A model generated the notes under the pieces. It made no database searches. It worked only from the letters and a program-made list of their open reading frames with translations, and was not told the origin of the DNA. Source: Marinifilum flexuosum (GTDB taxonomy: Bacteria; Bacteroidota; Bacteroidia; Bacteroidales; Marinifilaceae). Taken from it: 64,000 nt of DNA. Numbering within the stretch: the first letter of the stretch is position 1; each line of letters begins with the position of its first letter. The translations under genes and the position numbers were made by a program. Positions 33,460 to 43,266 of this stretch are shown here, one piece after another. The stretch is from assembly GCF_003610555.1 (NCBI RefSeq), contig NZ_RAPQ01000008.1:2038490-2102489 (forward strand). The letters run 5' to 3'.

Positions 33460-36241
33460 ATAACTTTTCTTTCAAATATTTTCCTGTATAAGATTGTTTG
33501 CATTTCGTTGCTTCTTCAGGAGTTCCCTCAAAAACAACCTTTCCTCCATTGTTTCCTCCTTCAGGGCCAAGGTCAATTAACCAATCAGCACTCTTGATAA
33601 TTTCCATATTGTGCTCAATAATAATCAAAGTATGTCCTCTTGCAATTAGAGCATTAAATGCATCCATCAATTTATGGATATCGTGAAAATGTAGTCCTGT
33701 TGTTGGTTCATCGAAAATGAAAAGGCAAGGTTCTGCTTTTTCTTTGGCAAGAAAAGAAGCCAATTTTACCCTTTGACTTTCTCCACCACTTAATGTGCTC
33801 GACGATTGACCTAATTTAACGTATCCTAAGCCAACATCAACCAATGGTTTTAAACGTTGTGCAATTTTCTTCTCGATATTTCCTTTTGACGCACTAAAAA
33901 ATTCAGTAGCTTCATTTACGGTCATTTCCAAAACATCGTGGATGTTCTTACCATTGTATCTAATGTCTAAAATGTCATCTTTAAACCTTTTGCCTTTGCA
34001 GCTTTCACATTGAAGGTAAATGTCAGCCATAAACTGCATTTCAACCTTTATAATTCCTTCTCCCTGGCACTCATCGCATCTTCCTCCATCAATATTAAAA
34101 GAGAAATGAGAAGCTTTAAAACCGGCATATTGCGAAGCTTTTTGATCGGCGAATAGTTTTCGGATTTCATCATATGCCTTTAAATATGTAACAGGATTCG
34201 ATCGTGAAGACTTACCAATTGGATTTTGATCAACAAACTCTATGTTTTTCACCAACTGTAGATCACCTTGAAGTAAATCAAAATGACCGCTCTTATCGGA
34301 GTAACCTCCGTAGTGTTTTTTTAGAGCTGGATACAAAATTGTTTTCACCAAAGATGATTTACCAGAACCACTTACCCCTGTAATCACAGACATTACATTA
34401 AGTGGAAATTTGATATTAAGTCCTTTTAAGTTATTTTCTCTCGCGCCAATAATTTCAATGTAATTGTTCCATTTTTTTCTGTTCGAAGGAACCGGAATAT
34501 TTCTTTCTTGCGAGATGTATTGAGATGTTAAACTTTCGTTTGATTTTTTTAAGGCATTCAGGTCACCTTGAAAAACAACTTCACCGCCAAGTCTACCAGC
34601 ATGTGGGCCAATATCAATTACATGATCTGCAGCCAGAATAATGTCTTCATCGTGTTCAACCACAATAACCGTATTTCCTAAATCTCGGAGTTGTTTTAGA
34701 ACTTTAATCAATAAATCGGTATCTCGCGAGTGAAGACCAATACTTGGTTCGTCGAGAATGTAGAGCGATCCTACCAGACTACTTCCCAATGATGTTGCCA
34801 GATTGATTCTCTGTGACTCTCCACCTGACAAACTACTTGATAGACGATTTAGGGTAAGATATCCCAAGCCTACATCAGAAAGAAACTGTAGACGGTTTCT
34901 AATGTCTACCAAAAGCCTTTTGGCAATTTGCTCTTCGGTTTTGCTTAATTCTAAATTCTGAAAGAAACTATTTAGTTCGATGATTGGCATCAACACCAAA
35001 TCCTGAATGTTTTTTCCATCAATTTTAATATAGCCAGCTTCTTTCTTTAATCGAGTGCCTCTACAATCGGGACAAGTGGTTTTACCTCTATATCTCGATA
35101 GCATTACACGATATTGAATTTTATATTGCTTAGATTCCAGGTATTTGAAAAAAGCATTCAATCCTTTAAAATGCTTGTTACCGGTCCACAATAATAATTT
35201 CTGTTCTTCACTCAATTCAAAATATGGTCGGTGGATAGGAAAATCAAACTTATCGGCAGCATAAATCAATTGATTTTTCCACTCTTGCATTTTTTCTCCT
35301 TTCCAACAAACTACTGCATCATCATAAATACTGATCGTTTTGTTTGGAATTACCAAGTCTTCATCAATTCCAATAACCTTCCCAAATCCTTCACATTTCG
35401 GACAAGCACCAACTGGATTGTTAAAACTAAAAGTATGTACATTAGGATCTTCAAACTCAATTCCATCCGCTTCAAATCGATTCGAAAAAGAATGAGTTTC
35501 TCCTTCAAACATTACCAAACATTCACCTTTTCCTTCGTAAAACGCAGTTTGCAAGGAATCCGCTATTCTGTTCTTCGTATCTTCGTCGGAAGAGACTCTT
35601 ATTCTATCAATAACGATATGAATTGGCTTATCTGCAGGAATGATTTCTGGTGCCTCTAGAGCATCGAAAATTTTGTGAATTTTGCCATCAATTTCAATAC
35701 GCGAAAATCCTTGCTTCGAAAGTACTTCAAGTTGTTCTTTTTTGCTTCTGTCGCCATTTAGCATTTCTGCCAATATCATCACTGGCAAATCTTCTTTCTG
35801 CTTCAAAATAAAATTAACAACATCACTGATGCTATGTCGTTTTACCAAGGTATTTGAAATCGGCGAATAGGTTTTACCAATTCTTGCAAAAAGTAATTTT
35901 AGATAGTCGTATATTTCAGTAGATGTTCCAACTGTAGATCTTGGATTTCTAGTGTTTACTTTTTGCTCGATTGCAATAGCAGGCGGAATCCCTTTAATAA
36001 AATCTACCTCAGGTTTGTCTATCCTACCAAGAAACTGACGAGCGTAAGCTGATAAACTTTCCACATATCTTCTTTGGCCTTCGGCGTACAAAGTATCAAA
36101 TGCAAGTGATGATTTACCTGATCCGGAAAGTCCCGTAATTACAATGAATTGATTACGAGGAATCTTTAAGTCAATGTTCTTTAGGTTGTGTACCCTTGCA
36201 CCTTTTATATGAATAAAATCCTCTGAAAATTTCTCTGCCAT
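33458..36241 (-). CDS. uvrA: UvrABC excinuclease subunit A
   Basis: A 927-residue protein, normal for UvrA. Two ABC ATPase modules are complete: Walker A GLSGSGKSSLAF near residue 36 and GVSGSGKSSLVK near 630, signatures LSGGESQRINLA and LSGGESQRVKLA, and Walker B LYILDEPSIGLH and LFIFDEPTTGLH. Zinc modules CPKCEGFGKV...CPDCRGTRL and CDECQGEGI...CESCKGKRF are intact. It recognises DNA lesions for nucleotide excision repair with UvrB. It is monocistronic here. No LexA-like site is visible in the 190 bp upstream. Confidence 0.97.
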   Translation of the reverse strand: MAEKFSEDFIHIKGARVHNLKNIDLKIPRNQFIVITGLSGSGKSSLAFDTLYAEGQRRYVESLSAYARQFLGRIDKPEVDFIKGIPPAIAIEQKVNTRNPRSTVGTSTEIYDYLKLLFARIGKTYSPISNTLVKRHSISDVVNFILKQKEDLPVMILAEMLNGDRSKKEQLEVLSKQGFSRIEIDGKIHKIFDALEAPEIIPADKPIHIVIDRIRVSSDEDTKNRIADSLQTAFYEGKGECLVMFEGETHSFSNRFEADGIEFEDPNVHTFSFNNPVGACPKCEGFGKVIGIDEDLVIPNKTISIYDDAVVCWKGEKMQEWKNQLIYAADKFDFPIHRPYFELSEEQKLLLWTGNKHFKGLNAFFKYLESKQYKIQYRVMLSRYRGKTTCPDCRGTRLKKEAGYIKIDGKNIQDLVLMPIIELNSFFQNLELSKTEEQIAKRLLVDIRNRLQFLSDVGLGYLTLNRLSSSLSGGESQRINLATSLGSSLVGSLYILDEPSIGLHSRDTDLLIKVLKQLRDLGNTVIVVEHDEDIILAADHVIDIGPHAGRLGGEVVFQGDLNALKKSNESLTSQYISQERNIPVPSNRKKWNNYIEIIGARENNLKGLNIKFPLNVMSVITGVSGSGKSSLVKTILYPALKKHYGGYSDKSGHFDLLQGDLQLVKNIEFVDQNPIGKSSRSNPVTYLKAYDEIRKLFADQKASQYAGFKASHFSFNIDGGRCDECQGEGIIKVEMQFMADIYLQCESCKGKRFKDDILDIRYNGKNIHDVLEMTVNEATEFFSASKGNIEKKIAQRLKPLVDVGLGYVKLGQSSSTLSGGESQRVKLASFLAKEKAEPCLFIFDEPTTGLHFHDIHKLMDAFNALIARGHTLIIIEHNMEIIKSADWLIDLGPEGGNNGGKVVFEGTPEEATKCKQSYTGKYLKEKL

Positions 36242-36434
36242 CTGTCTTATATCTGCTCCAAATAGGAGTTGAATTTATATCTTGAAAACGAATTTCCAAA
36301 GTTATTTAACTTCTAAAGATTTTCAAATCTCAGGAAAAATTAGTTTATTGCATACTGTTACCAATTTATAAACCCCAAAAAAAGGAGATACTGCTTATAG
36401 AAAAACTTTTACGCTGTTTAAAAACTAAATAGTT

Positions 36435-37031
36435 GTGAATTTGAGACAAAATAATCCTACCGATTATGATCTCGTGAAGCAGTATATTGATGGTAACCAT
36501 GAATGCATTGATACATTAATCAATCGTCATAAGGATAGAATTTATACCTATATCTATCTTATCGTAAAAAATCATCAGCTTACCGAGGACATTTTTCAAG
36601 ACACTTTTATAAAAGTGATCCGATCGTTGCGTTTGGGCAAATATCAAGACAATGGTAAATTTCTAGCTTGGGTTTTACGCATTGCACACAATTTAATCAT
36701 TGATCATTTTCGAAGAGAGAAACAAAGTAACACTTTTTCGAAAGATGATTATGAATTGGATATATTTAATTCTAATAAGTATTGTGAAGGCAATTGCGAG
36801 GATGAATTGATTCGTGATCAAATACATGATGACATAAGAGAGTTGGTTCAGGAACTACCAGATGATCAGAGAGAAGTTGTAATTCTAAGACATTATAAAG
36901 GTTTAAGTTTTAAGGATATTGCCGAACACACCGATGTAAGTATTAATACTGCATTGGGTAGAATGCGATATGCATTAATTAATATGAGAAAGATTATCGA
37001 AGAGAGAAATATGACTTTAACTTTTCATTAG
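36435..37031 (+). CDS. ECF-type RNA polymerase sigma factor
   Basis: A 198-residue sigma-70 family protein with no in-frame ATG at the 5' end; GTG 36435 (or TTG 36441) is the likely start. Region 2 reads IVKNHQLTEDIFQDTFIKVIRSL and ILRIAHNLIIDHFRREKQ; region 4 reads LPDDQREVVILRHYKGLSFKDIAEHTDVSINTALGRMRYA. A spacer with CEGNCEDEL separates them. No anti-sigma factor gene follows; the next ORF is a small protein of unknown role beyond a terminator. Target promoters unknown. Confidence 0.9.
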   Translation: MNLRQNNPTDYDLVKQYIDGNHECIDTLINRHKDRIYTYIYLIVKNHQLTEDIFQDTFIKVIRSLRLGKYQDNGKFLAWVLRIAHNLIIDHFRREKQSNTFSKDDYELDIFNSNKYCEGNCEDELIRDQIHDDIRELVQELPDDQREVVILRHYKGLSFKDIAEHTDVSINTALGRMRYALINMRKIIEERNMTLTFH

Positions 37032-37050
37032 TTTTTTATTTGATTTTAGT

Positions 37051-37078
37051 AGGCCGGAAATATTTTCCGGCTTTTTTT
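37051..37078 (+). terminator. Rho-independent terminator of the sigma factor gene
   Basis: Arms gccggaaa (37053-37060) and tttccggc (37064-37071) with a 3-nt loop, then seven T. Confidence 0.92.
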
Positions 37079-37137
37079 GTTTTTGGAATACTAAATGAAA
37101 ATCATAGACGTTTTAGAATAAAACAAATTAGCCAATT

Positions 37138-37383
37138 ATGCCTATGAATGAAATTTACGCTTTGTTACAACATGATGTTTTATTTTCACCTGAAGAAATG
37201 CTTACTCTACTTGAAAGAATTTCGGATTTAAGCCTGTTTGATTCATCAGATTTATACAATTTGCTCGATGAATTTAAAGTGAAAGCATCAGGTGAAATAG
37301 TAGAACGCATAAAAACATTTAATCGATCAACGGTTAATGTTGATTTAAAAATTCCCGATATAAGGGAGATGATGTTGAATTAA
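37138..37383 (+). CDS. Small hypothetical protein
   Basis: An 81-residue helical protein (EIYALLQHDVLFSPEEMLTLL, SDLYNLLDEFKVKASGEIVE) ending in a short polar segment. No signal peptide or known motif. It is bracketed by two terminators, so it is a separate transcript; codon usage and start context look genuine. Its place after an ECF sigma gene raises the possibility of a regulatory partner, but nothing in the sequence shows this. Confidence 0.6.
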   Translation: MPMNEIYALLQHDVLFSPEEMLTLLERISDLSLFDSSDLYNLLDEFKVKASGEIVERIKTFNRSTVNVDLKIPDIREMMLN

Positions 37384-37416
37384 AAAAATCGGAACAATCA
37401 CTGTTCCGATTTTTTT
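37383..37416 (+). terminator. Rho-independent terminator
   Basis: Arms aaatcggaac and gttccgattt with a 7-nt loop, then a T-run, directly after the small hypothetical gene. Confidence 0.9.
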
Positions 37417-37486
37417 ATGCCTTGTTTTTGTTAATTCTAAAAATAATCGTAAATTGATATCAAAATAATATCAAAAAGATTCAAAT

Positions 37487-38341
37487 ATGAAACAAGAACA
37501 AACTTTTACGGCCATTTCGGGTTTTGCAATGTTATTTGTATGTCTTCTTCTTCTTGCGGGAGGGATATTGGGCACTATATTTCTGCGAAACCCCTTTTTT
37601 ATGTTACTCATCTTCGTATTGATGATCTGTCTGCCGGGATTTACTGTGGTTAATCCAAATCAATCTGCAGTGTTGGTTCTTTTTGGAGCTTACAAGGGTA
37701 CGATTTTAAAAAATGGATTTTTCTGGGTAAACCCTCTATTTGTAAAAAAGAAGATATCTTTGCGTGCAAGAAATCTGGATAGTGATCCTCTTAAGGTGAA
37801 CGATAAAATAGGTAATCCGATTATGATCGGAGTTGTATTGGTCTGGAGAGTTAAGGATACTTATAAGGCAGCTTTTGATGTGAATAATTACGAAAATTTT
37901 GTTTCCATTCAATCAGAAGCGGCAATTCGACATATGGCAGGTGTATATCCTTACGATAATTTTGAAGATGAGAAGGCTGAAATTACTTTAAGATCTGGAG
38001 GAAATGAAGTAAGTGAATTGCTGGAACAAGAGTTAACGGAACGATTGGCCATTGCAGGAATTGAGGTTATGGAAGCGCGCATTAATTATTTAGCTTATGC
38101 TTCCGAAATTGCAGGAGCCATGTTACGAAGACAGCAGGCCACTGCAGTGGTAGCGGCACGCTTTAAAATTGTTGAAGGTGCTGTAAGTATGGTAGAAATG
38201 GCATTGGAAGAACTTGCCGATAAAGATATTGTTGATTTGGATGAAGATAAAAAAGCGACCATGGTCAGTAATTTAATGGTTGTGCTTTGTTCAGATAAAG
38301 ATGCTACGCCAGTATTGAACACTGGTAGTTTGTATCAATAA
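37487..38341 (+). CDS. SPFH/band-7 domain membrane protein
   Basis: A 284-residue protein with two N-terminal hydrophobic segments (residues ~8-31 and 36-52) and an SPFH/stomatin domain: VVNPNQSAVLVLFGAYKGTIL, ARNLDSDPLKVNDKIGNP, VLVWRVKDTYKAAFDVNNYE. The tail is helical and Ala-rich. SPFH proteins oligomerise on membranes and organise partner proteins or membrane microdomains. A 59-codon Arc-like gene follows at 10 bp, a pairing I have seen as typical for this protein type. Confidence 0.88.
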   Translation: MKQEQTFTAISGFAMLFVCLLLLAGGILGTIFLRNPFFMLLIFVLMICLPGFTVVNPNQSAVLVLFGAYKGTILKNGFFWVNPLFVKKKISLRARNLDSDPLKVNDKIGNPIMIGVVLVWRVKDTYKAAFDVNNYENFVSIQSEAAIRHMAGVYPYDNFEDEKAEITLRSGGNEVSELLEQELTERLAIAGIEVMEARINYLAYASEIAGAMLRRQQATAVVAARFKIVEGAVSMVEMALEELADKDIVDLDEDKKATMVSNLMVVLCSDKDATPVLNTGSLYQ

Positions 38342-38351
38342 TTAATAGAAT

Positions 38352-38531
38352 ATGACTAAAAAGAAATCATTTGTTCTGCGTTTGAGTCCAGAGATGTATA
38401 AGAAGTTGGAGAAATGGGCTGTTGATGAATTTCGCAGTACTAACGGTCAAATAGAATGGATTTTAAACAAAGCTCTTAAAGAAGCAGGCCGGTTGAAAGA
38501 TGAAAAAAAGAGTGATGATCACTCTGAATAA
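38352..38531 (+). CDS. Arc/ribbon-helix-helix small DNA-binding-like protein
   Basis: A 59-residue ORF starting ATG 38352: MTKKKSFVLRLSPEMYKKLE, then WAVDEFRSTNGQIEWILNKAL and a charged tail. The pattern beta-strand (FVLRLSPEMY), helix, helix with NGQIEWILN fits the Arc/MetJ ribbon-helix-helix fold. It sits 10 bp behind the SPFH gene on the same strand and is followed by a terminator, so the two are one operon. It may autoregulate the pair; no operator was identified. Confidence 0.82.
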   Translation: MTKKKSFVLRLSPEMYKKLEKWAVDEFRSTNGQIEWILNKALKEAGRLKDEKKSDDHSE

Positions 38532-38551
38532 ATAGTTAAATTCAGTTATGC

Positions 38552-38583
38552 AAAGACCATCTAATATTAGGTGGTCTTTTTTA
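38552..38583 (+). terminator. Rho-independent terminator of the SPFH operon
   Basis: Arms aaagaccatct and aggtggtcttt (one G-U pair) with a short loop and a T-run. Confidence 0.88.
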
Positions 38584-38705
38584 TTTATATGCATTTAAGA
38601 ATATTATTTTAAATTAAACAAAAAAAGCTTGCTCAAATTTCATTTTACTAATTTTTTGATTTTGTGTATCTTGTATGTAAATGATAGGGGACTTATATTA
38701 TAGAT

Positions 38706-39509
38706 ATGAATAAATTAAGCACGTTTTACAAGAAAAGATTTGATGCATTTTTATTGCATCTTACAGAGGCTAAAAGTCTGAATGAGGATAATGTACACAA
38801 ATTACGTGTTGACATTAAATATATAAGAAGCTTGCTTTTGCTAGTGGAAGCTCTGCACTTGGATACAGTTATTGTCGGCAAGCTATTAAAACAGTTAAGA
38901 CCTGTTTTTAAGTATTCTGGTCGTTTAAGGACCATTCAGGTTTGTAAAAGTTTAGTCTTGCAACACAATGTGAAGAATCAGGAGAAAGTAATTCAGATTT
39001 TAGAAGAGAATCAGTCGAAGATATCAAATGATTTTGTTGTAGCATTAGAAAAATTTAAGCTTGATAAATTTAAAAAACGGATGGAAAAACTTTATCAGGT
39101 TTTGGAAAGAACAACTAGTACAGAATTAAGAGAGAAGGCTGATAAAATCATTCTTGATGAGTTAGATTTAATATACAAACTGTGGGCTTCTTCCAGAGGT
39201 GAGGAGAATTACCATGATATTCGTAAGTTTTTCAAAATTATTAAATCCTTACTTCAATTGTTAATTGACATAGAAAGTTCTGACGATCTGGAAAGAGAAT
39301 ATAAAGTTGTGAATGAAACAGAATCTACTCTTGGTAACTGGCACGATCGAGATGTTCTGGACAGGAAGTTAGCTAAAATTCAAAGCTTGGCTCCAAATCC
39401 AGAATTTAAATCATTGGTTCGTGAAATAAAGAATAAAAACAGAAGTGAAAAGAATACTCACATTAAAGAATTCAAACAACAAATGCTCATTAATTTTTTA
39501 AAGCGCTAG
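38706..39509 (+). CDS. CHAD domain-containing protein
   Basis: A 267-residue helical protein with the CHAD signature: EDNVHKLRVDIKYIRSLLLL near the N-terminus, VFKYSGRLRTIQVCKSL, YHDIRKFFKIIKSLLQLLID, and LGNWHDRDVLDRKL near residue 215. CHAD domains carry conserved basic residues and bind inorganic polyphosphate. No CYTH/triphosphatase domain is attached. Its last four bases overlap the convergent PBP1A gene. Confidence 0.87.
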   Translation: MNKLSTFYKKRFDAFLLHLTEAKSLNEDNVHKLRVDIKYIRSLLLLVEALHLDTVIVGKLLKQLRPVFKYSGRLRTIQVCKSLVLQHNVKNQEKVIQILEENQSKISNDFVVALEKFKLDKFKKRMEKLYQVLERTTSTELREKADKIILDELDLIYKLWASSRGEENYHDIRKFFKIIKSLLQLLIDIESSDDLEREYKVVNETESTLGNWHDRDVLDRKLAKIQSLAPNPEFKSLVREIKNKNRSEKNTHIKEFKQQMLINFLKR

Positions 39510-41905
39510 TCTTTGTTTTTCTTCTTAAAAATATTCTTAATTCTTTGGTAAATTGATTTTTTCTCTGCTTTTCTCTTTGCTCTTCTGGCTTTGCGCTCCA
39601 TTAGTTTATCGCGATCCTTCGCTTTAACGCCAAAAATATTCTTAAGAAATCCTGAATCTTTAGGCATATAGTGAGGGATACTTAATTGTGCAAGAATATC
39701 ACTATCTGGTTTGCGGATTGAGGCATAGCTGTAGTTAGAGAATTTGCGATTACGACTTAGTTTATGCATAAATTTACCATATATGGGCAAAGCCATACTT
39801 GCACCTTGTCCTAAAGTTAAGGAGCGGAAATATACACGCATATCATCGGCTCCAACCCAGGCACCAGCTACCAAATTGGAATTGTAACCAATGTACCATC
39901 CATCTGCATGTGAATTTGTAGTTCCTGTTTTTCCAGCCAAATCGCCTTCGAGTTTATAAACATTTCGCAGTGATTTACCAGTTCCGCTATTTACAACGGC
40001 CTGCAGCATGTGATTAATGATATCTGCATTCTGAGGAGATAATACAAATCTATTTTCATCTCGTTGTTTAGATAAATCAGCAATTAAATTTCCATTCTTG
40101 TCCTCAATTTTTACAAGGTAATAAGGATCAACATGTACACCTCTGTTGGCTAAAGTTGCATAAACTTGAATCATTTCGAACAGGGAAATGTTGGCGGTTC
40201 CCAATGCAAGCGAAGGAACTTTAGGTAGGTTGCTATCTACTCCCATTTCTTCGGCAAGAACAATTGCATCTCTAATACCGGTTTGCAAAAGTACATCTAC
40301 AGCAATGGTATTTACCGATTCAGCCAAAGCACCTTCCATACTATAGCTTCCTTCGTATTTGTTATCTGCATTTCTTGGAGACCAATTATCGTACTCTTCG
40401 TAAATCTTTCTTTCGTTAGGTAAATATTCAAATGGAGATACTCCTTCTTCTAGAGCAGCTGAAAAAACGACAGGTTTAAATACAGATCCAACTTGTCTTT
40501 TTGCAGTAACATGATCGTATTTGAAATGATTAAAATCGATTCCTCCAACCCAGGCTTTTATTTTTCCTGAGTGTGGCTCCATAGCCAAAAATCCTGTGTT
40601 TAAAAGTTGAACGTAGTGTTTAATTGAATCGTTAGGCGACATGTTTACATTCTTTTCACCAGACCAGGTGAAAATTTTCATGTCTACTTTTTTATTGAAA
40701 ATCTTGTTGATTTCTTGTTCCGATTTTCCAGATTTTTTCAACTTCTTGTATCGATCTGATCGACGTTTGGCATCAGTAAGAATGTTTTTTTTATTATCCC
40801 AAGGTTTAGAGCTTCCCCAATGCTTGTAAAATAAATTTTGAAGTCGCTTTAAATGCTCATTTACCGATTGTTCAGCATATGCCTGAAGCTTGGAATCCAA
40901 AGTCGTGGTAATCTTTAAACCATCTCTGTAAATGTCATAATAGTCTCCATCATCTTTAGGGAAATCAGCTAATATTTTATTCGCTTCAATTCTAATTTTT
41001 TCTCTTAAGTATGGAGCTAAACCATTTTTCGAAGCCTGATTATTGTATCTTAATCCCAATGGCAAAGCTTTCAGTTGCTTTACTTTTGCTTCTGAAATGT
41101 ATTCATATTTTGCCATTTGATTCAAAACAACATTTCGTCTATGTTTTGATCTTTCGGGATGTAATCGTGGATTGTAGTAAGTTGGAGCTTTAAGCATTCC
41201 GATTAATACAGCACATTCATGAGTTTTTAAAGTGGAAGCTGGTTTGCTGAAAAATTGTCTGGATGCACTCTCAATTCCAAATACATTTTCGCCAAAGGAA
41301 ACTGTATTCAAGTATAATTGTAAGATTTCTTTTTTTGAGTATATTTTTTCCAATCGCGATGCAGTTATGGCTTCCCTGATTTTATTGATAGGCATGGTTA
41401 AGGCACCATAGCGCTTTCTAGGATATAGGTTTTTGGCAAGTTGTTGACTAAGTGTACTTCCTCCTCCTGAACTTCGATCTCTCATGATCAAAGATTTTAC
41501 CAAAACACGAAGCATACTTCTTTGATCAACACCTTGATGTTCGTAAAAGCGAGCATCTTCGGTAGCAATTAATGAGTTAATCACATTGGGAGAAATATCC
41601 TTAAAATTGACATTAGTCCTGTTTTCAGCATAAACTCTACCTAAAATAGCACCATCTTCAGAGTAGATTTCAGAGGCATCTGCATTTTTAATGTTTCGCA
41701 AAGTATAGTAATCTGGCAGTTTTCCCCAGAAACCAAGGTATACCGTTGAAAATAGCAAGCCAATCCCAACAAGAGCACATGCTATTGCCAGTAATCCCAA
41801 TCGAATGATGTACGACTTAAAACTTCTTTTCTTTGTCTTTTTCTTGGTAGAAGTCTTTCTCTTGGAATGTGTCTTTTTGTTTGTCGGTTTTTTTGCTTTT
41901 GCCAT
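39506..41905 (-). CDS. Class A penicillin-binding protein (PBP1A-type)
   Basis: A 799-residue bifunctional peptidoglycan synthase. A basic cytoplasmic tail (residues 1-30) and one TM helix (33-57) precede the glycosyltransferase-51 domain: TEDARFYEHQGVDQRSM (E116 catalytic) and SSGGGSTLSQQLAKNL. The transpeptidase domain has SxxK at S474-K477 (GSVFKP), SxN at S530-N532 and KTGT at 659-662. A second very basic tail closes the protein. It polymerises and cross-links glycan strands on the periplasmic side. Confidence 0.95.
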   Translation of the reverse strand: MAKAKKPTNKKTHSKRKTSTKKKTKKRSFKSYIIRLGLLAIACALVGIGLLFSTVYLGFWGKLPDYYTLRNIKNADASEIYSEDGAILGRVYAENRTNVNFKDISPNVINSLIATEDARFYEHQGVDQRSMLRVLVKSLIMRDRSSGGGSTLSQQLAKNLYPRKRYGALTMPINKIREAITASRLEKIYSKKEILQLYLNTVSFGENVFGIESASRQFFSKPASTLKTHECAVLIGMLKAPTYYNPRLHPERSKHRRNVVLNQMAKYEYISEAKVKQLKALPLGLRYNNQASKNGLAPYLREKIRIEANKILADFPKDDGDYYDIYRDGLKITTTLDSKLQAYAEQSVNEHLKRLQNLFYKHWGSSKPWDNKKNILTDAKRRSDRYKKLKKSGKSEQEINKIFNKKVDMKIFTWSGEKNVNMSPNDSIKHYVQLLNTGFLAMEPHSGKIKAWVGGIDFNHFKYDHVTAKRQVGSVFKPVVFSAALEEGVSPFEYLPNERKIYEEYDNWSPRNADNKYEGSYSMEGALAESVNTIAVDVLLQTGIRDAIVLAEEMGVDSNLPKVPSLALGTANISLFEMIQVYATLANRGVHVDPYYLVKIEDKNGNLIADLSKQRDENRFVLSPQNADIINHMLQAVVNSGTGKSLRNVYKLEGDLAGKTGTTNSHADGWYIGYNSNLVAGAWVGADDMRVYFRSLTLGQGASMALPIYGKFMHKLSRNRKFSNYSYASIRKPDSDILAQLSIPHYMPKDSGFLKNIFGVKAKDRDKLMERKARRAKRKAEKKSIYQRIKNIFKKKNKD

Positions 41906-41968
41906 ATTTAAAATTCTTGATGCTACTATTACTCAACGAATTTTCACAATAAAGATTATATCTCATTG

Positions 41969-41976
41969 CAAAACTA
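41969..41976 (-). promoter_or_regulatory. Candidate -7 box for the PBP1A gene
   Basis: On the minus strand this reads TAGTTTTG, a full TAnnTTTG match 64 bp before the start codon. A TTTG word lies 16 bp further upstream, shorter than the preferred 19-bp spacing, so the call is tentative. Confidence 0.4.
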
Positions 41977-42125
41977 TTACTCCCTGAAAGTTCAAAAATA
42001 GTGATAAAAACTAATTTTTTGATTAACTTATGTAACAGACTTCGTTGTGAATCGTATTAAAATGTTGACGAATAATTTAAAATTCACCATTAAGTGGAGT
42101 TCTACTACCTATTTACACCTATAAT

Positions 42126-43262
42126 ATGAAAATTGATAAGCTGAGAATTAATTCAATCGATGAATTGTCGAATATTAAAAATCTAAGTGTTAAAGCAGAT
42201 CTGATATTTGTTTTTGGATATCGAAAGCTAATGTTGAATGAACCATTTACATTAGCGTTGAAGAAACATTATCCCGAGGCAGTTTTATTTGGTTGTTCTT
42301 CCGCTGGTGAAATCTCAGGAATTGAAGTGGGAGATGATTCAGTGGTAATTACTGCAATTGAATTTGAAAATTCGACGGTGAAGTTAGAATCCATTCAAAT
42401 AGAAGAGGGTGCTGATAATAAACTTCTCGGTGCTAAATTATTGGATAAATTGGATAAGAACGGTTTAAAGCATGTCATGATTCTCTCTGATGGATTGAAT
42501 ATTAATGGTGCTGAGCTGGTTAATGGCATAGAAAAGACATTACCTGGAAATGTTACAGTTACCGGAGGTTTAGCAGGTGATGGTAGTGATTTCAACGAAA
42601 CGGTTGTATATGATAAATCTGGTAAGCCAGTGTCAAATTGTATAGCTGCTTTAGGTTTTTATGGCGAAAGGATTTCTGTAGGTTATGGTTCAAATGGAGG
42701 ATGGGATAGTTTTGGTCTTGAAAGGCTGGTAACCAAGTCGAAAGGTAATGTATTGTATGAATTGGATGGTAAACCTGCCTTACAGCTTTACAAGCAATTT
42801 TTGGGTGATAAAGCAGAAGGATTACCAGCATCGGGTTTACTATTCCCATTAAGTTTACGAGAGGATGGAATTCAGGAACCCGTGGTTCGTACCATTCTTG
42901 GGGTAAACGAGGAGGATCAATCGATGACTTTTGCAGGATGCATTCCCGAGGGCGCCTATGTAAGGTTGATGAAAGCTAATGTAGACAGATTAATTAATGG
43001 AGCCGAAAATTCTGCCATAACCACTACTGAAATATTACCAAAGGATAGAGCTGAAATTGCCATTTTGATTAGTTGTGTAGGCCGTAAATTGGTTTTAAAA
43101 CAGTTAATTGAAGAAGAGGTGGAAGCGGTGTCGGATGTAATTGGTAAAGATGTGTGTATTACAGGATTTTACTCTTACGGAGAGATCTCTCCATTTCGCA
43201 AGAACACGCCGTGTAAGTTGCATAATCAAACTATGACAATTACTACAATTTCTGAAAAATAA
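42126..43262 (+). CDS. FIST domain sensory protein
   Basis: A 378-residue cytoplasmic protein. FIST_N covers ~20-215 (LIFVFGYRKLM, FGCSSAGEISGIEVGDDSVV, VTGGLAGDGSDF). FIST_C covers ~225-360 (ALQLYKQFLGDKA, GCIPEGAYVRLMKANVDRLI, GFYSYGEISPF). FIST domains are proposed to bind small ligands such as amino acids and feed signal-transduction proteins. The hybrid kinase gene starts 4 bp after its stop, so the two very likely form one signalling unit. Confidence 0.9.
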   Translation: MKIDKLRINSIDELSNIKNLSVKADLIFVFGYRKLMLNEPFTLALKKHYPEAVLFGCSSAGEISGIEVGDDSVVITAIEFENSTVKLESIQIEEGADNKLLGAKLLDKLDKNGLKHVMILSDGLNINGAELVNGIEKTLPGNVTVTGGLAGDGSDFNETVVYDKSGKPVSNCIAALGFYGERISVGYGSNGGWDSFGLERLVTKSKGNVLYELDGKPALQLYKQFLGDKAEGLPASGLLFPLSLREDGIQEPVVRTILGVNEEDQSMTFAGCIPEGAYVRLMKANVDRLINGAENSAITTTEILPKDRAEIAILISCVGRKLVLKQLIEEEVEAVSDVIGKDVCITGFYSYGEISPFRKNTPCKLHNQTMTITTISEK

Positions 43263-43266
43263 AGCA

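Noticed and set aside
36242-36434. LexA/SOS box upstream of uvrA
   Set aside because: No recognisable palindrome of LexA type; only AT-rich sequence.
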